The notes beneath the pieces are model-generated. The model did no database searches, was not told the DNA's origin, and saw only the letters and a program-made list of their open reading frames with translations. 64,000 nucleotides of DNA. Origin: Pseudomonas cavernae (lineage in GTDB: Bacteria; Pseudomonadota; Gammaproteobacteria; Pseudomonadales; Pseudomonadaceae). The stretch is taken from NCBI RefSeq assembly GCF_003595175.1, contig NZ_CP032419.1, positions 248,001 through 312,000 of the forward strand. Direction: 5' to 3'. Made by a program: the position numbers and the translations under genes. Each line of letters opens with the position of its first letter. The stretch's first letter is position 1. This document shows, piece by piece, positions 45,985 through 56,122 of the stretch.

Positions 45985-47370
45985 ATGTTTGGTTCCAACG
46001 ACGACAAGAAAGCTCCGGACCCGTCCGCAGAGAAGAAAGGCCTGTTTGGCTGGATGCGCAAGAAGCCGCAGGACGCCCCGGCACAGCCGGCATCCCCGGC
46101 GCCTGTGGCCGGCGCGGAAGTGGCACCGGCCGCGGTGGAAACTGCACCGGCAGCTGAAGCCGTAGCAGCCGTTGCGACCGAGGTGGCTGCCGCGTCCGTT
46201 CCTTCTCCGGCGCCCAGTGTCGAGGTCGCTGCCGCAGCTGGCGGCGTGGTCGAGGCTCCCGTGGCTACGCCCGTGTCCGGGCAAGCGTCCGCCGGGTCGC
46301 GCTTCCGCCTGAATATCGGCAGCGAAGTGGTGCACGCGCCGGCGCCGGTCGAGCCGGTCGTCGTTGCCGCCCCCGCTCCCGCCTCGGCTCCTGCTCCCAC
46401 GCCGGCCGCGCCGAGCCCCGAGCCCCAGGGCGAAACCAAGGCCGGCTTCTTCGCCCGCCTCAAACAGGGCCTGTCGAAGACCAGCGCCAACCTCGGCGAG
46501 GGCATGGCCAGCCTGTTCCTCGGCAAGAAGGCGATCGACGACGACTTGCTCGACGAGATCGAAACCCACCTGCTGACCGCCGACGTCGGCGTCGAGGCGA
46601 CCACCACCATCGTCGGTAACCTCACCAAGCGCGTGGCACGCAAGGAGCTGGCCGACAGCGGCGCGCTGTACAAGGCCCTGCAGGACGAGCTGGTGGCGCT
46701 GCTCAAGCCGGTCGAGCAGCCGCTGCGGGTCGCCGCCGACAAGCAGCCCTATGTGATCCTGGTGGTCGGCGTGAACGGCGCCGGCAAGACCACCACCATC
46801 GGCAAGCTGGCCAAGAAGCTGCAGCTGGAGGGCAAGAAGGTCATGCTCGCCGCCGGCGACACCTTCCGCGCCGCCGCGGTCGAGCAGTTGCAGGTGTGGG
46901 GCGAGCGCAACCAGATCGCGGTGATCGCCCAGCACACCGGCGCCGACTCCGCCTCGGTGATCTTCGACGCGGTGCAGGCGGCCAAGGCGCGTGGCATGGA
47001 CGTGCTGATCGCCGACACCGCCGGGCGCCTGCACACCAAAGACAACCTGATGGAAGAGCTGAAGAAGGTGCGCCGGGTGATCGGCAAGCTCGACGACACG
47101 GCGCCCCACGAGGTGCTGCTGGTGCTCGATGCAGGCACCGGGCAGAACGCCATCAATCAGGCCAAGCAGTTCAACCAGACCGTCAACCTCACCGGCCTGG
47201 CGCTGACCAAGCTGGACGGCACCGCCAAGGGCGGGGTGATCTTCGCCCTGGCCAAGCAGTTCGGCCTGCCGATCCGCTACATCGGCGTCGGCGAGGGCAT
47301 CGACGATCTGCGCACCTTCGAGGCCGATGCCTTCGTCCAAGCCCTTTTCGCGGAACGGGAGCGTGCATGA
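45985..47370 (+). CDS. ftsY: Signal recognition particle receptor FtsY
   Basis: 461-residue SRP receptor GTPase. An Ala/Pro/Val-rich N-terminal extension (about 30-150) precedes the NG domain: [69 protein letters not shown] and [16 protein letters not shown]. The long low-complexity extension is common in pseudomonads. The stop overlaps ftsE as ATGA, forming the standard ftsYEX operon. Confidence 0.97.
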   Translation: MFGSNDDKKAPDPSAEKKGLFGWMRKKPQDAPAQPASPAPVAGAEVAPAAVETAPAAEAVAAVATEVAAASVPSPAPSVEVAAAAGGVVEAPVATPVSGQASAGSRFRLNIGSEVVHAPAPVEPVVVAAPAPASAPAPTPAAPSPEPQGETKAGFFARLKQGLSKTSANLGEGMASLFLGKKAIDDDLLDEIETHLLTADVGVEATTTIVGNLTKRVARKELADSGALYKALQDELVALLKPVEQPLRVAADKQPYVILVVGVNGAGKTTTIGKLAKKLQLEGKKVMLAAGDTFRAAAVEQLQVWGERNQIAVIAQHTGADSASVIFDAVQAAKARGMDVLIADTAGRLHTKDNLMEELKKVRRVIGKLDDTAPHEVLLVLDAGTGQNAINQAKQFNQTVNLTGLALTKLDGTAKGGVIFALAKQFGLPIRYIGVGEGIDDLRTFEADAFVQALFAERERA

Positions 47371-48035
47371 TTCGCTTTGAGCAGGTCGGTAAGCGCTATG
47401 CCAATGGCCACGTGGGCCTGCATGAGCTGAGTTTTCGCGTGCGCCGCGGCGAGTTCCTGTTCGTCACCGGGCATTCCGGCGCCGGCAAGAGCACCCTGCT
47501 GCGCCTGATCCTGGCGATGGAGCGGCCGAGCACCGGCAAGCTGCTGCTGGCCGGCCAGGACCTGGCGCAGATCACCAACCCGCAGATTCCCTTCCTGCGC
47601 CGGCAGATCGGCGTGGTGTTCCAGAATCACCAGCTGCTGTTCGACCGCACGGTGTTCAACAACATCGCCCTGCCGCTGCAGATCCTCGGCCTGTCCAAGC
47701 CGGAGATCGCCAAGCGCGTCGGCGCGGCGCTGGAGCGCGTGGCCCTGGCCGACAAGGCCGAGCTGTTCCCCGGCGACCTGTCCACCGGCCAGCAGCAGCG
47801 CGTCGGCATTGCCCGCGCGGTGGTGCACCGTCCGGCCCTGCTGCTCGCCGACGAACCGACCGGTAACCTCGACCCGCGCCTGGCCGCGGAAATCATGGGG
47901 GTGTTCGAGGACATCAATCGCCTCGGCACCACGGTGCTGATCGCCAGCCACGACCTGGCCCTGATCGCGCGCATGCGCCACCGCATGCTGACCCTGCAGC
48001 GCGGCCGTCTGATCGGTGACGGGGAGGCCGCCTGA
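47367..48035 (+). CDS. ftsE: Cell division ATP-binding protein FtsE
   Basis: 222-residue ATPase that works with FtsX at the septum to activate peptidoglycan amidases. Walker A GHSGAGKSTLLRLIL, signature LSTGQQQRVGIARAV and Walker B LLADEPTGNLDPRLA. Overlaps ftsY by four bases and ftsX by one. Confidence 0.97.
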   Translation: MIRFEQVGKRYANGHVGLHELSFRVRRGEFLFVTGHSGAGKSTLLRLILAMERPSTGKLLLAGQDLAQITNPQIPFLRRQIGVVFQNHQLLFDRTVFNNIALPLQILGLSKPEIAKRVGAALERVALADKAELFPGDLSTGQQQRVGIARAVVHRPALLLADEPTGNLDPRLAAEIMGVFEDINRLGTTVLIASHDLALIARMRHRMLTLQRGRLIGDGEAA

Positions 48036-49045
48036 TGAGCGAACAACGCAATCCCAAGGCCGCCGAGCGCGTCGGTGGTGGCGTGGCCAAGCCGGCGGCC
48101 AGTCGTCACGATGAGGGCCCGGACTTCCGCAGCCAGCTGCACGCCTGGCTGGAAAGCCACCGCGCCAGCCTGCTCGACAGCCTGCGCCGCCTCGCCCAGC
48201 AGCCGATCGGCAGCTTCTTCACCGCGCTGGTGATGGCCATCGCCCTGAGCCTGCCGATGGGCCTGTCGCTGCTGCTGAACAACATCGAGCGGCTCGGCGG
48301 CTCCTGGCAGCATGCCGCGCAGATTTCCCTGTACCTGCAGATGGATGCCGGTGACGCCGCCGGCGAGCAGTTGCGCGAACAGATCCAGGCGATGCCCGGC
48401 GTGGCCGAGGCGCAGTGGATCAGCCGTGAGCAGGCGCTGGCCGAGTTCCAGCAGCAGTCCGGGCTCGGCGAGGCGCTCAAGGAACTGCCGCAGAACCCGC
48501 TGCCGGGCGTGGTGCTGGTCACCCCCCTGGAAATCGACAAGGCCGGCCTCGAGGCCCTGCGCCTGCGCCTGGCCGAGCTGCCGAAGGTGCAGCAAGCGCA
48601 ACTCGATCTGCTCTGGGTCGAGCGCCTGGGCGCGATCCTCAAGCTCGGCGAGCGCTTCGTGTTCGGCCTCACCTTGCTGCTGGTGATGGCCCTGCTGCTG
48701 GTGATCGGCAACACCATCCGCCTGCACATCGAGAACCGCCGCAACGAGATCGAGGTGATCAAGCTGGTCGGCGGCACCGATGGCTACGTGCGCCGCCCCT
48801 TCCTCTATATGGGCGCGCTGTACGGCTGCGGCGCCGGGCTGTTGGCCTGGGCGGTGCTGGCCTACGGCCTGGGCTGGCTGAACGGCGCGGTGGTGCGCCT
48901 GGCCGGCCTGTACGGCAGCGACTTCGCCCTCGCCGGAGTGCCCATGGCCGATGGCCTGTCGCTGCTGCTGGGCGCGGTATTGCTCGGTTACATAGGCGCC
49001 TGGCTGGCGGTCGCCCGGCACTTGAACGAGCTGGCGCCTAAGTAG
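48035..49045 (+). CDS. ftsX: Cell division permease FtsX
   Basis: 336-residue inner membrane partner of FtsE. The N-terminal cytoplasmic region (1-70) leads into a first membrane segment (FFTALVMAIALSLPMGLSLL), a periplasmic loop (about 95-195) that binds the amidase activator, and three more membrane segments near residues 210, 260 and 310. Start overlaps the ftsE stop by one base. Confidence 0.96.
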   Translation: MSEQRNPKAAERVGGGVAKPAASRHDEGPDFRSQLHAWLESHRASLLDSLRRLAQQPIGSFFTALVMAIALSLPMGLSLLLNNIERLGGSWQHAAQISLYLQMDAGDAAGEQLREQIQAMPGVAEAQWISREQALAEFQQQSGLGEALKELPQNPLPGVVLVTPLEIDKAGLEALRLRLAELPKVQQAQLDLLWVERLGAILKLGERFVFGLTLLLVMALLLVIGNTIRLHIENRRNEIEVIKLVGGTDGYVRRPFLYMGALYGCGAGLLAWAVLAYGLGWLNGAVVRLAGLYGSDFALAGVPMADGLSLLLGAVLLGYIGAWLAVARHLNELAPK

Positions 49046-49085
49046 TACCTTCTTGCTCCGCTTGAGTAACAGCTGTTTCTGAACT

Positions 49086-49115
49086 TTGAGTCAGGTTTTG
49101 TGTCACACTGACAAT
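49086..49115 (+). promoter_or_regulatory. Candidate sigma-70 promoter for rpoH
   Basis: TTGAGT at 49086-49091 and GACAAT at 49110-49115, with an 18-base spacer, about 36 bases upstream of the rpoH start in a markedly AT-richer stretch between ftsX and rpoH. It is a fair but imperfect match to the consensus. Confidence 0.45.
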
Positions 49116-49150
49116 ACTGAACTCCAGAGTTCATGAATCGGAGGATTCGC

Positions 49151-50005
<855 letters not shown>

Positions 50006-50028
50006 GCCAACTTCACCGTCATCGTTCT

Positions 50029-50057
50029 GAAAAGCCGCACCCGGGTGCGGCTTTTTT
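50029..50057 (+). terminator. Rho-independent terminator of rpoH
   Basis: AAGCCGCACCCGGGTGCGGC followed by TTTTTT, about 25 bases past the rpoH stop. Confidence 0.88.
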
Positions 50058-50074
50058 CTGTCCGGAGTGTCTCT

Positions 50075-50686
50075 ATGTCGCCGCAGTTGCGTTCGTTCCG
50101 CTGGCTGATCTATGCCGGCGTCCTGCTGGTCAGCGCCTGGAGCCTGTGGACCCTGCGCGGCCAGCAGCCGGGCGAGCCCTTGCCCTGGTTGGTCGACTGG
50201 CAGCAGCAGGTATTCGTCCCGCTGGCCGAGGAGCGCCTGACCTTGGCGGAACTGCGGGCGCTGACCGGGGGCGAGCTGTGGGTGCAGCCGCAGGGCGAGG
50301 GCGGGCCGCGCTTGCTGTACCGCGCCGATTGGCGGGCCGCCGAGCAGTCCTGGCAACTGGAGGCCGAGCTGGCGTTGAGCCAGAACGAGCGCGACAGCCT
50401 GCTGGCGGCGACCGGTCTGGCCGCCGGCAGCGCTGAACAGGCGCTGAGCGGCGAATTGCTCGACCAGCTCGGTCAGCACCGCCTCGCCAGCCTGCTGCTC
50501 AAGCCGGCGGACACGGTGGCGGGCGCGCGGCTGATCGCCAGCCTCGGCCAGCCGCGCGTGCGTCTGGGCTTGCAGGAGGGTGGCGAGGCTTGGGTCTATC
50601 CGCAGCTGGGGCTGACCCTGTTCCTGCGCGATGAGCAACTGCAACTGCTGCAGAACCTGCCGCGGCGCAAGCCACAAAACCGCTAG
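50075..50686 (+). CDS. Conserved hypothetical protein with N-terminal membrane anchor (PA0377-type)
   Basis: 203 residues: one membrane anchor near residues 9-28 (WLIYAGVLLVSAWSLWTL) and a soluble domain without recognisable motifs (LTLAELRALTGGELWVQPQG, DQLGQHRLASLLLKPADTV). Function unknown. ATG 50075 was chosen for its position after the rpoH terminator. Gene order matches PAO1 between rpoH and mtgA. Confidence 0.72.
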   Translation: MSPQLRSFRWLIYAGVLLVSAWSLWTLRGQQPGEPLPWLVDWQQQVFVPLAEERLTLAELRALTGGELWVQPQGEGGPRLLYRADWRAAEQSWQLEAELALSQNERDSLLAATGLAAGSAEQALSGELLDQLGQHRLASLLLKPADTVAGARLIASLGQPRVRLGLQEGGEAWVYPQLGLTLFLRDEQLQLLQNLPRRKPQNR

Positions 50687-50692
50687 GACTTC

Positions 50693-50771
50693 GGTGGAAA
50701 ATGCTTCGCAGTTTTCCACCCTACGCGGGCTGGCAGGTCTGGCAGGGTGGATAACGCTTTGCTTATCCACC
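50693..50771. repeat. Two short hairpin repeats (GGTGGAAAA and GGGTGGATAA types)
   Basis: GGTGGAAAATGCTTCGCAGT then TTTCCACC, and GGGTGGATAACGCTTTGCTT then ATCCACC; each is a near-perfect hairpin. They sit in the 143-base gap between the hypothetical protein gene and convergent mtgA and may end both transcripts. Confidence 0.8.
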
Positions 50772-50829
50772 ATCACGCTGGCAGCAAATGCTCACGGGCG
50801 AGACCTTGAACAGTCTTTTAGACGCGGGC

Positions 50830-51546
50830 TCAGCGCAGCCAGGCCGGGCGGCTGGGCTGCAGCTCGCCGAGGTAGTGGCTGCCGCCGAGCTGGCGCATCT
50901 GCTGGCGGATCCAACTGGCGCGGCGGCTGACATAGGCGTTCGGCCGCCCGGCGCGCCAGCGATGCGGGTTGGGCAGCACGGCGGCCAGTTGGCTGGCCTG
51001 CTGGGTCGACAGGTAGGGCGCGCCGATGCCGAAGTGATGGCGCGCCGCGGCCTCGGCGCCGAACACGCCATCGCCCCATTCGACGCTGTTGAGGTACACC
51101 TCGAGAATCCGCTGTTTCGGCCAGAACAGCTCGATCAGCGCGGTGAACCAGGCTTCCAGGCCCTTGCGCAGCCAACTGCGGCCGGACCACAGGAACAGGT
51201 TCTTGGCCACCTGTTGGCTCAGCGTGCTGGCGCCGCGCAGCGAGCCGCCGCGCTCGTTGTGGGCGATGGCCTTCTGGATCGCGATGAAGTCGAAGCCCCA
51301 GTGTTCGGCGAACTTCTGGTCCTCGCCGGCGATCACTGCGACCTTGAGGCTGTCCGGCAATTCGCGCCAGGGCCGCCAGCGGCGCTCGAGGTCGATTGGC
51401 TGGCCGTCGATCCAGGATTCCAGCTTGCGTTCGACCATCAGCGCCGTGCCCGGTGGCGGCAGCCAGCGCAGCAGCAGCACCAGCACGGCACTGCCGGCGG
51501 CGAACCACAGCAGGGCTTTGACGAGGCGGCGGAACAGGTTGCGCAT
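50830..51546 (-). CDS. mtgA: Monofunctional biosynthetic peptidoglycan transglycosylase
   Basis: Polymerises lipid II glycan strands. The 238-residue protein has one N-terminal membrane anchor and GT51 motifs: VIAGEDQKFAEHWGFD (catalytic Glu), RGASTLSQQVAKNLFLW, RKGLEAWFTALIEL and ILEVYLNSVEWGDGVFGAEA. ATG 51546 is preferred to 51579 because a TATAAT box overlaps the upstream ATG. Confidence 0.94.
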   Translation of the reverse strand: MRNLFRRLVKALLWFAAGSAVLVLLLRWLPPPGTALMVERKLESWIDGQPIDLERRWRPWRELPDSLKVAVIAGEDQKFAEHWGFDFIAIQKAIAHNERGGSLRGASTLSQQVAKNLFLWSGRSWLRKGLEAWFTALIELFWPKQRILEVYLNSVEWGDGVFGAEAAARHHFGIGAPYLSTQQASQLAAVLPNPHRWRAGRPNAYVSRRASWIRQQMRQLGGSHYLGELQPSRPAWLR

Positions 51547-51577
51547 GGATGGCTTGGCCGGGGCGGAAGAGGCGGCC

Positions 51578-51583
51578 ATTATA
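51578..51583 (-). promoter_or_regulatory. Candidate -10 box of mtgA
   Basis: TATAAT on the minus strand (ATTATA on the plus strand) just upstream of the mtgA coding region. The -35 region is weak. If used, transcription would start after the ATG at 51579, leaving 51546 as the working start codon. Confidence 0.4.
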
Positions 51584-51630
51584 GCGGGGCTTCGCCATCT
51601 GTCCGGTGCCGTCTGTGGGGAGAGTTGCTC

Positions 51631-52005
51631 ATGCGTGTGTTCCTGTTGCTCGCCGCGTTTTTCGGCTTCACCGCCGTGGCCCTCGGCGCCTTCGCCGCTC
51701 ATGGGCTGAAGAGCCAGTTGAGCGCCGATTACCTGGCGGTGTTCCAGACCGGGGTGCATTACCAGATGGTCCATGCCCTGGCGCTGCTGGCCTTGGCGCT
51801 GCTCAGCGTGCATCTTCCGGGGCGCGCGCTGACCCTGGCCGGCGGCCTGTTCGTGCTCGGCATCCTGTTGTTCTCCGGCAGCCTCTACCTGCTCAGCCTG
51901 AGCGGCGTGCGCGGCCTGGGCATCATCACCCCCTTCGGTGGCCTGGCCTTCCTCGGCGGCTGGCTGAGTCTGGGCGTGGCGGCCTGGGGTCTGACCGCGC
52001 GCTGA
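51631..52005 (+). CDS. DUF423 membrane protein
   Basis: 124-residue protein with four membrane segments; the DUF423 motif FGFTAVALGAFAAHGLK is near the N-terminus, and GVHYQMVHALALLAL and FSGSLYLLSLSG follow. Function unknown. Located between mtgA and thiS, as PA0379 is. Confidence 0.9.
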   Translation: MRVFLLLAAFFGFTAVALGAFAAHGLKSQLSADYLAVFQTGVHYQMVHALALLALALLSVHLPGRALTLAGGLFVLGILLFSGSLYLLSLSGVRGLGIITPFGGLAFLGGWLSLGVAAWGLTAR

Positions 52006-52100
52006 CCTGACCCGGGCGTCAGTTTCGAGACGAATGCACCTTGGTCCGGCAGTGGGGAAGGGGCTAGAATGCCCGCCCCCTCATAGTGTGATCGCCTGTC

Positions 52101-52301
52101 ATGCGCATTCAATTGAACGGTGAAGCTTTCGAGTTGCCCGCTGGCGAAACCCTGGTCGACCTGCTGGTGCGCCTGGAGTTGACCGGCAAGCGCGTCGCCG
52201 TCGAGCTTAATCTGGACATAGTGCCGCGCAGCCAGCACGCCAGTACCGTCCTCGGCGAGGGTGACCGGGTCGAGGTGGTGCACGCCATCGGTGGCGGCTA
52301 G
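52101..52301 (+). CDS. thiS: Sulfur carrier protein ThiS
   Basis: 66-residue ubiquitin-like carrier that brings sulfur as a C-terminal thiocarboxylate for the thiamine thiazole ring. It ends in the required Gly-Gly (VVHAIGGG). thiG follows after 64 bases. No TPP riboswitch pattern was seen upstream. Confidence 0.96.
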   Translation: MRIQLNGEAFELPAGETLVDLLVRLELTGKRVAVELNLDIVPRSQHASTVLGEGDRVEVVHAIGGG

Positions 52302-52365
52302 CGTCGCCACCCCATCCCGTCCCCGCAAGCCCGCCACGCCCACGCCCTGCCCAAGAGGAGTTCCG

Positions 52366-53160
52366 ATGAGCCAAGTTCGCAGCGATAAGCCCTTCACCCT
52401 GGCCGGCCGCACCTACCAGTCGCGTCTGCTGGTCGGCACCGGCAAGTACAAGGATCTCGAGGAAACCCGCGAGGCCATCGAGGCTTCCGGCGCCGAGATC
52501 GTCACCGTCGCGGTGCGCCGCACCAATATCGGCCAGAACCCCGGCGAGCCGAATCTGCTCGAGGTGATCGAGCCTTCGCGCTACACCATCCTGCCGAACA
52601 CCGCCGGCTGCTATAACGCCGAGGAAGCGGTGCGCACCTGTCGTCTGGCGCGCGAGCTGCTGGACGGCCACAAGCTGGTCAAGCTGGAAGTGCTGGCCGA
52701 CCAGAAGACCCTGTTCCCCAACGTCATCGAAACCCTCAAGGCCGCCGAAGTGCTGGTCAAGGACGGCTTCGACGTGATGGTCTACACCAGCGACGACCCG
52801 ATCATCGCCCGCCAACTCGCCGAGATGGGCTGCATCGCGGTGATGCCGCTGGCCGGCCTGATCGGCACCGGCCTGGGCATCTGCAACCCCTACAACCTGC
52901 GCATCATCCTCGAGGAGGCGACCGTGCCGGTGCTGGTGGATGCCGGCGTCGGCACCGCCTCCGACGCCACCATCGCCATGGAGCTGGGCTGCGAGGCGGT
53001 GCTGATGAACAGCGCCATCGCCCACGCGCAGAACCCGGTGCTGATGGCCCGCGCCATGAAGCATGCGATCGAGGCGGGGCGTTTGGCCTACCTGGCCGGG
53101 CGCATGCCGAAGAAGCTCTACGCCAGCGCCTCGTCGCCGCTGGATGGCCTGATCCAGTAA
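52366..53160 (+). CDS. thiG: Thiazole synthase ThiG
   Basis: 264-residue TIM-barrel enzyme that forms the thiazole phosphate from deoxyxylulose phosphate, dehydroglycine and ThiS thiocarboxylate. The Schiff-base Lys is in [17 protein letters not shown]; phosphate site segments are [11 protein letters not shown] and [17 protein letters not shown] precedes the ATG. Confidence 0.97.
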   Translation: MSQVRSDKPFTLAGRTYQSRLLVGTGKYKDLEETREAIEASGAEIVTVAVRRTNIGQNPGEPNLLEVIEPSRYTILPNTAGCYNAEEAVRTCRLARELLDGHKLVKLEVLADQKTLFPNVIETLKAAEVLVKDGFDVMVYTSDDPIIARQLAEMGCIAVMPLAGLIGTGLGICNPYNLRIILEEATVPVLVDAGVGTASDATIAMELGCEAVLMNSAIAHAQNPVLMARAMKHAIEAGRLAYLAGRMPKKLYASASSPLDGLIQ

Positions 53161-53176
53161 TGTCCGTTCGTTTCAT

Positions 53177-53247
53177 GTAGGAGCGGATTTATCCGCGAAG
53201 CGCCAGCAGCTCCTGACGCTTCACATCGCGAATGAATTCGCTCCTAC
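53177..53247. repeat. GTAGGAGCGGATT palindromic repeat
   Basis: GTAGGAGCGGATTTATCCGC, then a middle, then GAATTCGCTCCTAC: the Pseudomonas-type REP with outer complementarity. It is the only copy in the window and lies between thiG and trmB. Confidence 0.82.
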
Positions 53248-53268
53248 CCATTCACACCGAGTTTTCTC

Positions 53269-53979
53269 ATGACCGATAGCCAGCCCCTCGCCGAACAGCA
53301 ACCACACCGCCGCACCATCAAGAGTTTCGTGATGCGCGCCGGGCGCATCACCGAAGGCCAGCAGCGCGCCATCGAGCAGGGCTGGCCGCGCTTCGGCCTG
53401 GAGCTGCAGGCCGGCATGCAGGACTTCGACCAGGTGTTCGGCCGCCAGGCGCCGCGCACCTTCGAGATCGGCTTCGGCATGGGCCATTCCACCCTGGAAA
53501 TGGCCGCCGCCGCGCCGGAGCAGGACTTCATCGGCGTCGAGGTGCACAAGCCGGGCGTCGGCGCGCTGCTCAACGGCCTGCTCAGCCAAGATCTCAGCAA
53601 CCTGCGGATCTACAGCTGCGACGCCCTGGACGTGCTGCGCCAGTGCGTGGCCGATGCCAGCCTCGACCGGGTGCTGCTGTTCTTCCCCGATCCCTGGCAC
53701 AAGGCCCGTCACCACAAGCGCCGCATCGTCCAGGCCGGGTTCGCCGAGCTGGTGCGGCAGAAGCTCAAGATCGGCGGCGTGCTGCACATGGCCACCGACT
53801 GGGAGCCCTATGCCGAGCACATGCTCGAAGTCATGCAGGCGGCGCCCGGCTACCGCAACCTGGCCGCCGATGGGCGCTGGGTCGAGCGCCCCTCCGAACG
53901 GCCGATCACCAAGTTCGAGCGCCGCGGCGAGCGCCTCGGTCACGGTGTCTGGGACCTCAAGTTCGCGCGCATCGACTGA
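53269..53979 (+). CDS. trmB: tRNA (guanine-N7)-methyltransferase
   Basis: 236-residue SAM methyltransferase forming m7G46 in tRNA. SAM motif [28 protein letters not shown], the substrate segment [20 protein letters not shown], and the C-terminal [20 protein letters not shown]. The TGA stop is immediately followed by a MITE-like element and is copied in its inferred target duplication. Confidence 0.96.
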   Translation: MTDSQPLAEQQPHRRTIKSFVMRAGRITEGQQRAIEQGWPRFGLELQAGMQDFDQVFGRQAPRTFEIGFGMGHSTLEMAAAAPEQDFIGVEVHKPGVGALLNGLLSQDLSNLRIYSCDALDVLRQCVADASLDRVLLFFPDPWHKARHHKRRIVQAGFAELVRQKLKIGGVLHMATDWEPYAEHMLEVMQAAPGYRNLAADGRWVERPSERPITKFERRGERLGHGVWDLKFARID

Positions 53980-54238
53980 GAACCTGTTTACGATCTGCTG
54001 CGCGTCGGCCATACGGCGTTGAAGTCAGGCTCAGAAAGCCGCTTGCGGCTAACGCACTTCAGTGCGGCCCCGGAGGGGTGAGCGAAGCGAGTCATGCTCA
54101 TTTACAACTCGTAAACTCCGCTTCTTCGCCCGATTTATGCGCTGACGCTCGCCCTGCGGGCCAGCCTGCGGCTGTTACTCCCGTTGGTCGTTGCGCCTTT
54201 GTCTGGCTCTAGCTCGCGAGATCGTAAACAGGTTCTGA
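53977..54238. mobile_element. MITE-like element at the trmB stop codon, TGA target duplication
   Basis: Element proper 53980-54235 (256 bases) with perfect inverted ends GAACCTGTTTACGATCT and AGATCGTAAACAGGTTC. TGA flanks it at 53977-53979 (the trmB stop) and 54236-54238. It shares ends and the block ATGCTCATTTACAAC with CGTAAACTCCGCTTC with the 140-base copy at 23482, but carries about 60 extra bases on each side of the shared block. The rest of the 470-base gap to the next gene contains only GC-rich sequence and no supported gene. Confidence 0.82.
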
Positions 54239-54449
54239 GCCAGAAGCGGCTCTAGCACGCGCTTTTGCGCCGCGGCGCAAGGCGGCGCGGCCGCGCAGGC
54301 TGTAAGATGCGCCCCCGCACGGAAGCACCATCAGACCGGCCCCAGCCGGCGCCAGGAAGGCTCCTCACCTCAAAGCAAAAATAAGCCGGCCCGCCAGGGC
54401 TTTCCGGCCATTTCGCGATGCGTGCGTGTCGCAACGAGAGGAGTTCGTT

Positions 54450-55793
54450 GTGTTGAGAAGTTTCGCAGTTCTGCTGCTGGCGCTGAGCGCGGCGCAGGTT
54501 CAGGCCAAGGTCGATAACCAGCAGGCCAGCCGCCTCGATCAGGACCTCACCCCGCTGGGCGGCGAGCGCGCCGGCAATGCCGCCGGCAGCATTCCCGCCT
54601 GGGACGGCGGTCTGGCCGCGCCGATCGCGGGTTACCAGGCGGGCAAGCACCACCCCGATCCCTACGCCGGCGATGCCGTGCTGTACCGGGTCAGCGCCGC
54701 CAATCTGGAGCAGTACCGGGCGCTGCTGCCGCCGGGCCTGCAGACCCTGCTGAAGAGCCATCCCGACTACTCCCTGCGGGTCATGCCCAGCCATCGCAGC
54801 GCCGCGGCGCCGCCGCGCATCTATGCCGCCACCCGCTTCAATGCCGTCAACGCCGAGCTGATCTCCGGCGGCAACGGCGTGCAGGGCGCCGCCGCCGGGA
54901 TTCCCTTCCCGCTGCCGCAGAGCGGCCAGGAGGCGATCTGGAACCACGTCATGCGCTACCGCGGCGAGCAGATTCACCTGGTCACCAACCAGGCGGCGGT
55001 GCTCGCCAGCGGCGACTACAACCTGCTCAAGCTCGAGCGCGACATCTATTTCCTCTACGGCCGCGACGGCATAGCGCCGAAGGACCTGGACAACACCCTG
55101 TTCTATTACAAGTACAAGGTGGCGGCGCCGGCAAAGCTCGCCGGCTCGGCGCTGGTGGTGCAGGAGACCCTCGACCAGGTGCTGTCGATCCGCAAGGCCT
55201 GGCGCTTCAACCGTGGCGAGCGGCGCGTGCGTCGTCTGCCGATGCTGGCCTTCGACACCCTGCAGCCGGACACCAACGGCATGGCCACCGCCGACATGGT
55301 CGATTCCTACAACGGCGCGCCGGATCGTTACGACTGGACGCTGGTCGGCAAGCAGGAAATGCTGGTGCCCTACAACAGCTATGCGGTGCACCAACAGGGC
55401 ATCGCCTACAATAAGATCCTTCAGCGCCACAGCATCAACCCCGAGCTGCTGCGCTACGAGTTGCACCGCGTCTGGGTGGTCGAGGCGCAGCTGCGCACCG
55501 GCTTCAGCCATCCCTATGCCAAGCGGCGTTTCTATCTGGACGAGGACAGTTGGCAGATTCTCGCCGTCGATCTCTACGACAAGCACGGCGAGCTGATCGG
55601 CCTGCAGGAAAGCCATCCGATCAGCTACTACGACATGCCGATGTTCGGCAGCACCCTGGAGACCATCTACGACTTCGCGGGTGGCCGCTACTTCGCCGAT
55701 GGCCTCGACAACAACGAGCCGATGTACGACTTCCAGGCCCCGCTCGGCCCGCGCGACTTCACCCCGCAGGCGCTGCGCCGGGAAGGCAACTGA
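54450..55793 (+). CDS. DUF1329 outer membrane lipid-related protein
   Basis: 447-residue exported protein with a signal peptide (VLRSFAVLLLALSAAQVQA). DUF1329 features include LTPLGGERAGNAAGSIPAWD, LRVMPSHRSAAAPPRIY, YAKRRFYLDEDSWQILAVD and the closing FTPQALRREG. The fold is related to LolB-type lipoprotein carriers; members often pair with DUF1302 proteins, which are absent here. GTG 54450 has GAGGAG upstream; a GTG eight codons earlier is in frame. Function unknown. Confidence 0.85.
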   Translation: MLRSFAVLLLALSAAQVQAKVDNQQASRLDQDLTPLGGERAGNAAGSIPAWDGGLAAPIAGYQAGKHHPDPYAGDAVLYRVSAANLEQYRALLPPGLQTLLKSHPDYSLRVMPSHRSAAAPPRIYAATRFNAVNAELISGGNGVQGAAAGIPFPLPQSGQEAIWNHVMRYRGEQIHLVTNQAAVLASGDYNLLKLERDIYFLYGRDGIAPKDLDNTLFYYKYKVAAPAKLAGSALVVQETLDQVLSIRKAWRFNRGERRVRRLPMLAFDTLQPDTNGMATADMVDSYNGAPDRYDWTLVGKQEMLVPYNSYAVHQQGIAYNKILQRHSINPELLRYELHRVWVVEAQLRTGFSHPYAKRRFYLDEDSWQILAVDLYDKHGELIGLQESHPISYYDMPMFGSTLETIYDFAGGRYFADGLDNNEPMYDFQAPLGPRDFTPQALRREGN

Positions 55794-55806
55794 GTCTGCC
55801 GCCCAA

Positions 55807-55834
55807 GAAAAAACCGCCTTCTGGCGGTTTTTTT
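55807..55834. terminator. Rho-independent terminator, bidirectional
   Basis: AAAAAACCGCC-ttct-GGCGGTTTTTTT, just past the DUF1329 stop; A- and T-runs on opposite sides allow use from both strands. Confidence 0.92.
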
Positions 55835-55866
55835 AGGCCTGCCTACCAGCCGCCTCGTGGGCAGAC

Positions 55867-56082
55867 TCAATCGACCAGTTCGGCAGCGACTATGGTCGGC
55901 TCCGGCAGGGCGGCGGGAGCCGGGCTGATCTGCAGGCAGGTCGCCATCCACCTCGATGCTGAGAAACGGCGATTCCAGTTGCTTACGCAGGCCACGGGCG
56001 ATGCTTACCGGATCGTTGCTCTGCTCCGGGAAGCGCAGGGTCAGGTGCAGAAGTACAGGTACAGGTGTTTGAGTGGCTGCAT
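55867..56082 (-). pseudogene. Small frameshifted gene of unknown function
   Basis: On the minus strand AAGGAG sits five bases before ATG 56082, which reads MQPLKHLYLYFCT then TGA. Just past that, another frame reads HLTLRFPEQSNDPVSIARGL and RKQLESPFLSIEVDGD, and the original frame returns as ATCLQISPAPAALPEPTIVA before TGA at 55867. Start and final stop are in the same frame over 72 codons, as if two opposite shifts occurred. It looks like a decayed small gene in front of the terminator. Chance coding-like sequence is the alternative. Confidence 0.5.
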
Positions 56083-56122
56083 GCGGGCTCCTTGGCTGGG
56101 CGACAGCCAGGGAGCCGTCTGC

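Noticed and set aside
49046..49150. Heat-shock (sigma-32) promoter for rpoH autoregulation
   Set aside because: No convincing CTTGAA and CCCCAT-type pair; a sigma-70-like pair fits better.
52006..52100. TPP riboswitch upstream of thiS
   Set aside because: No conserved CUGAGA-type or other TPP aptamer segments could be found in the short leader.
53980..54235. Small RNA gene downstream of trmB
   Set aside because: Terminal inverted repeats, a target duplication and a second genomic copy at 23485 explain it better as a mobile element, though an RNA function is not excluded.
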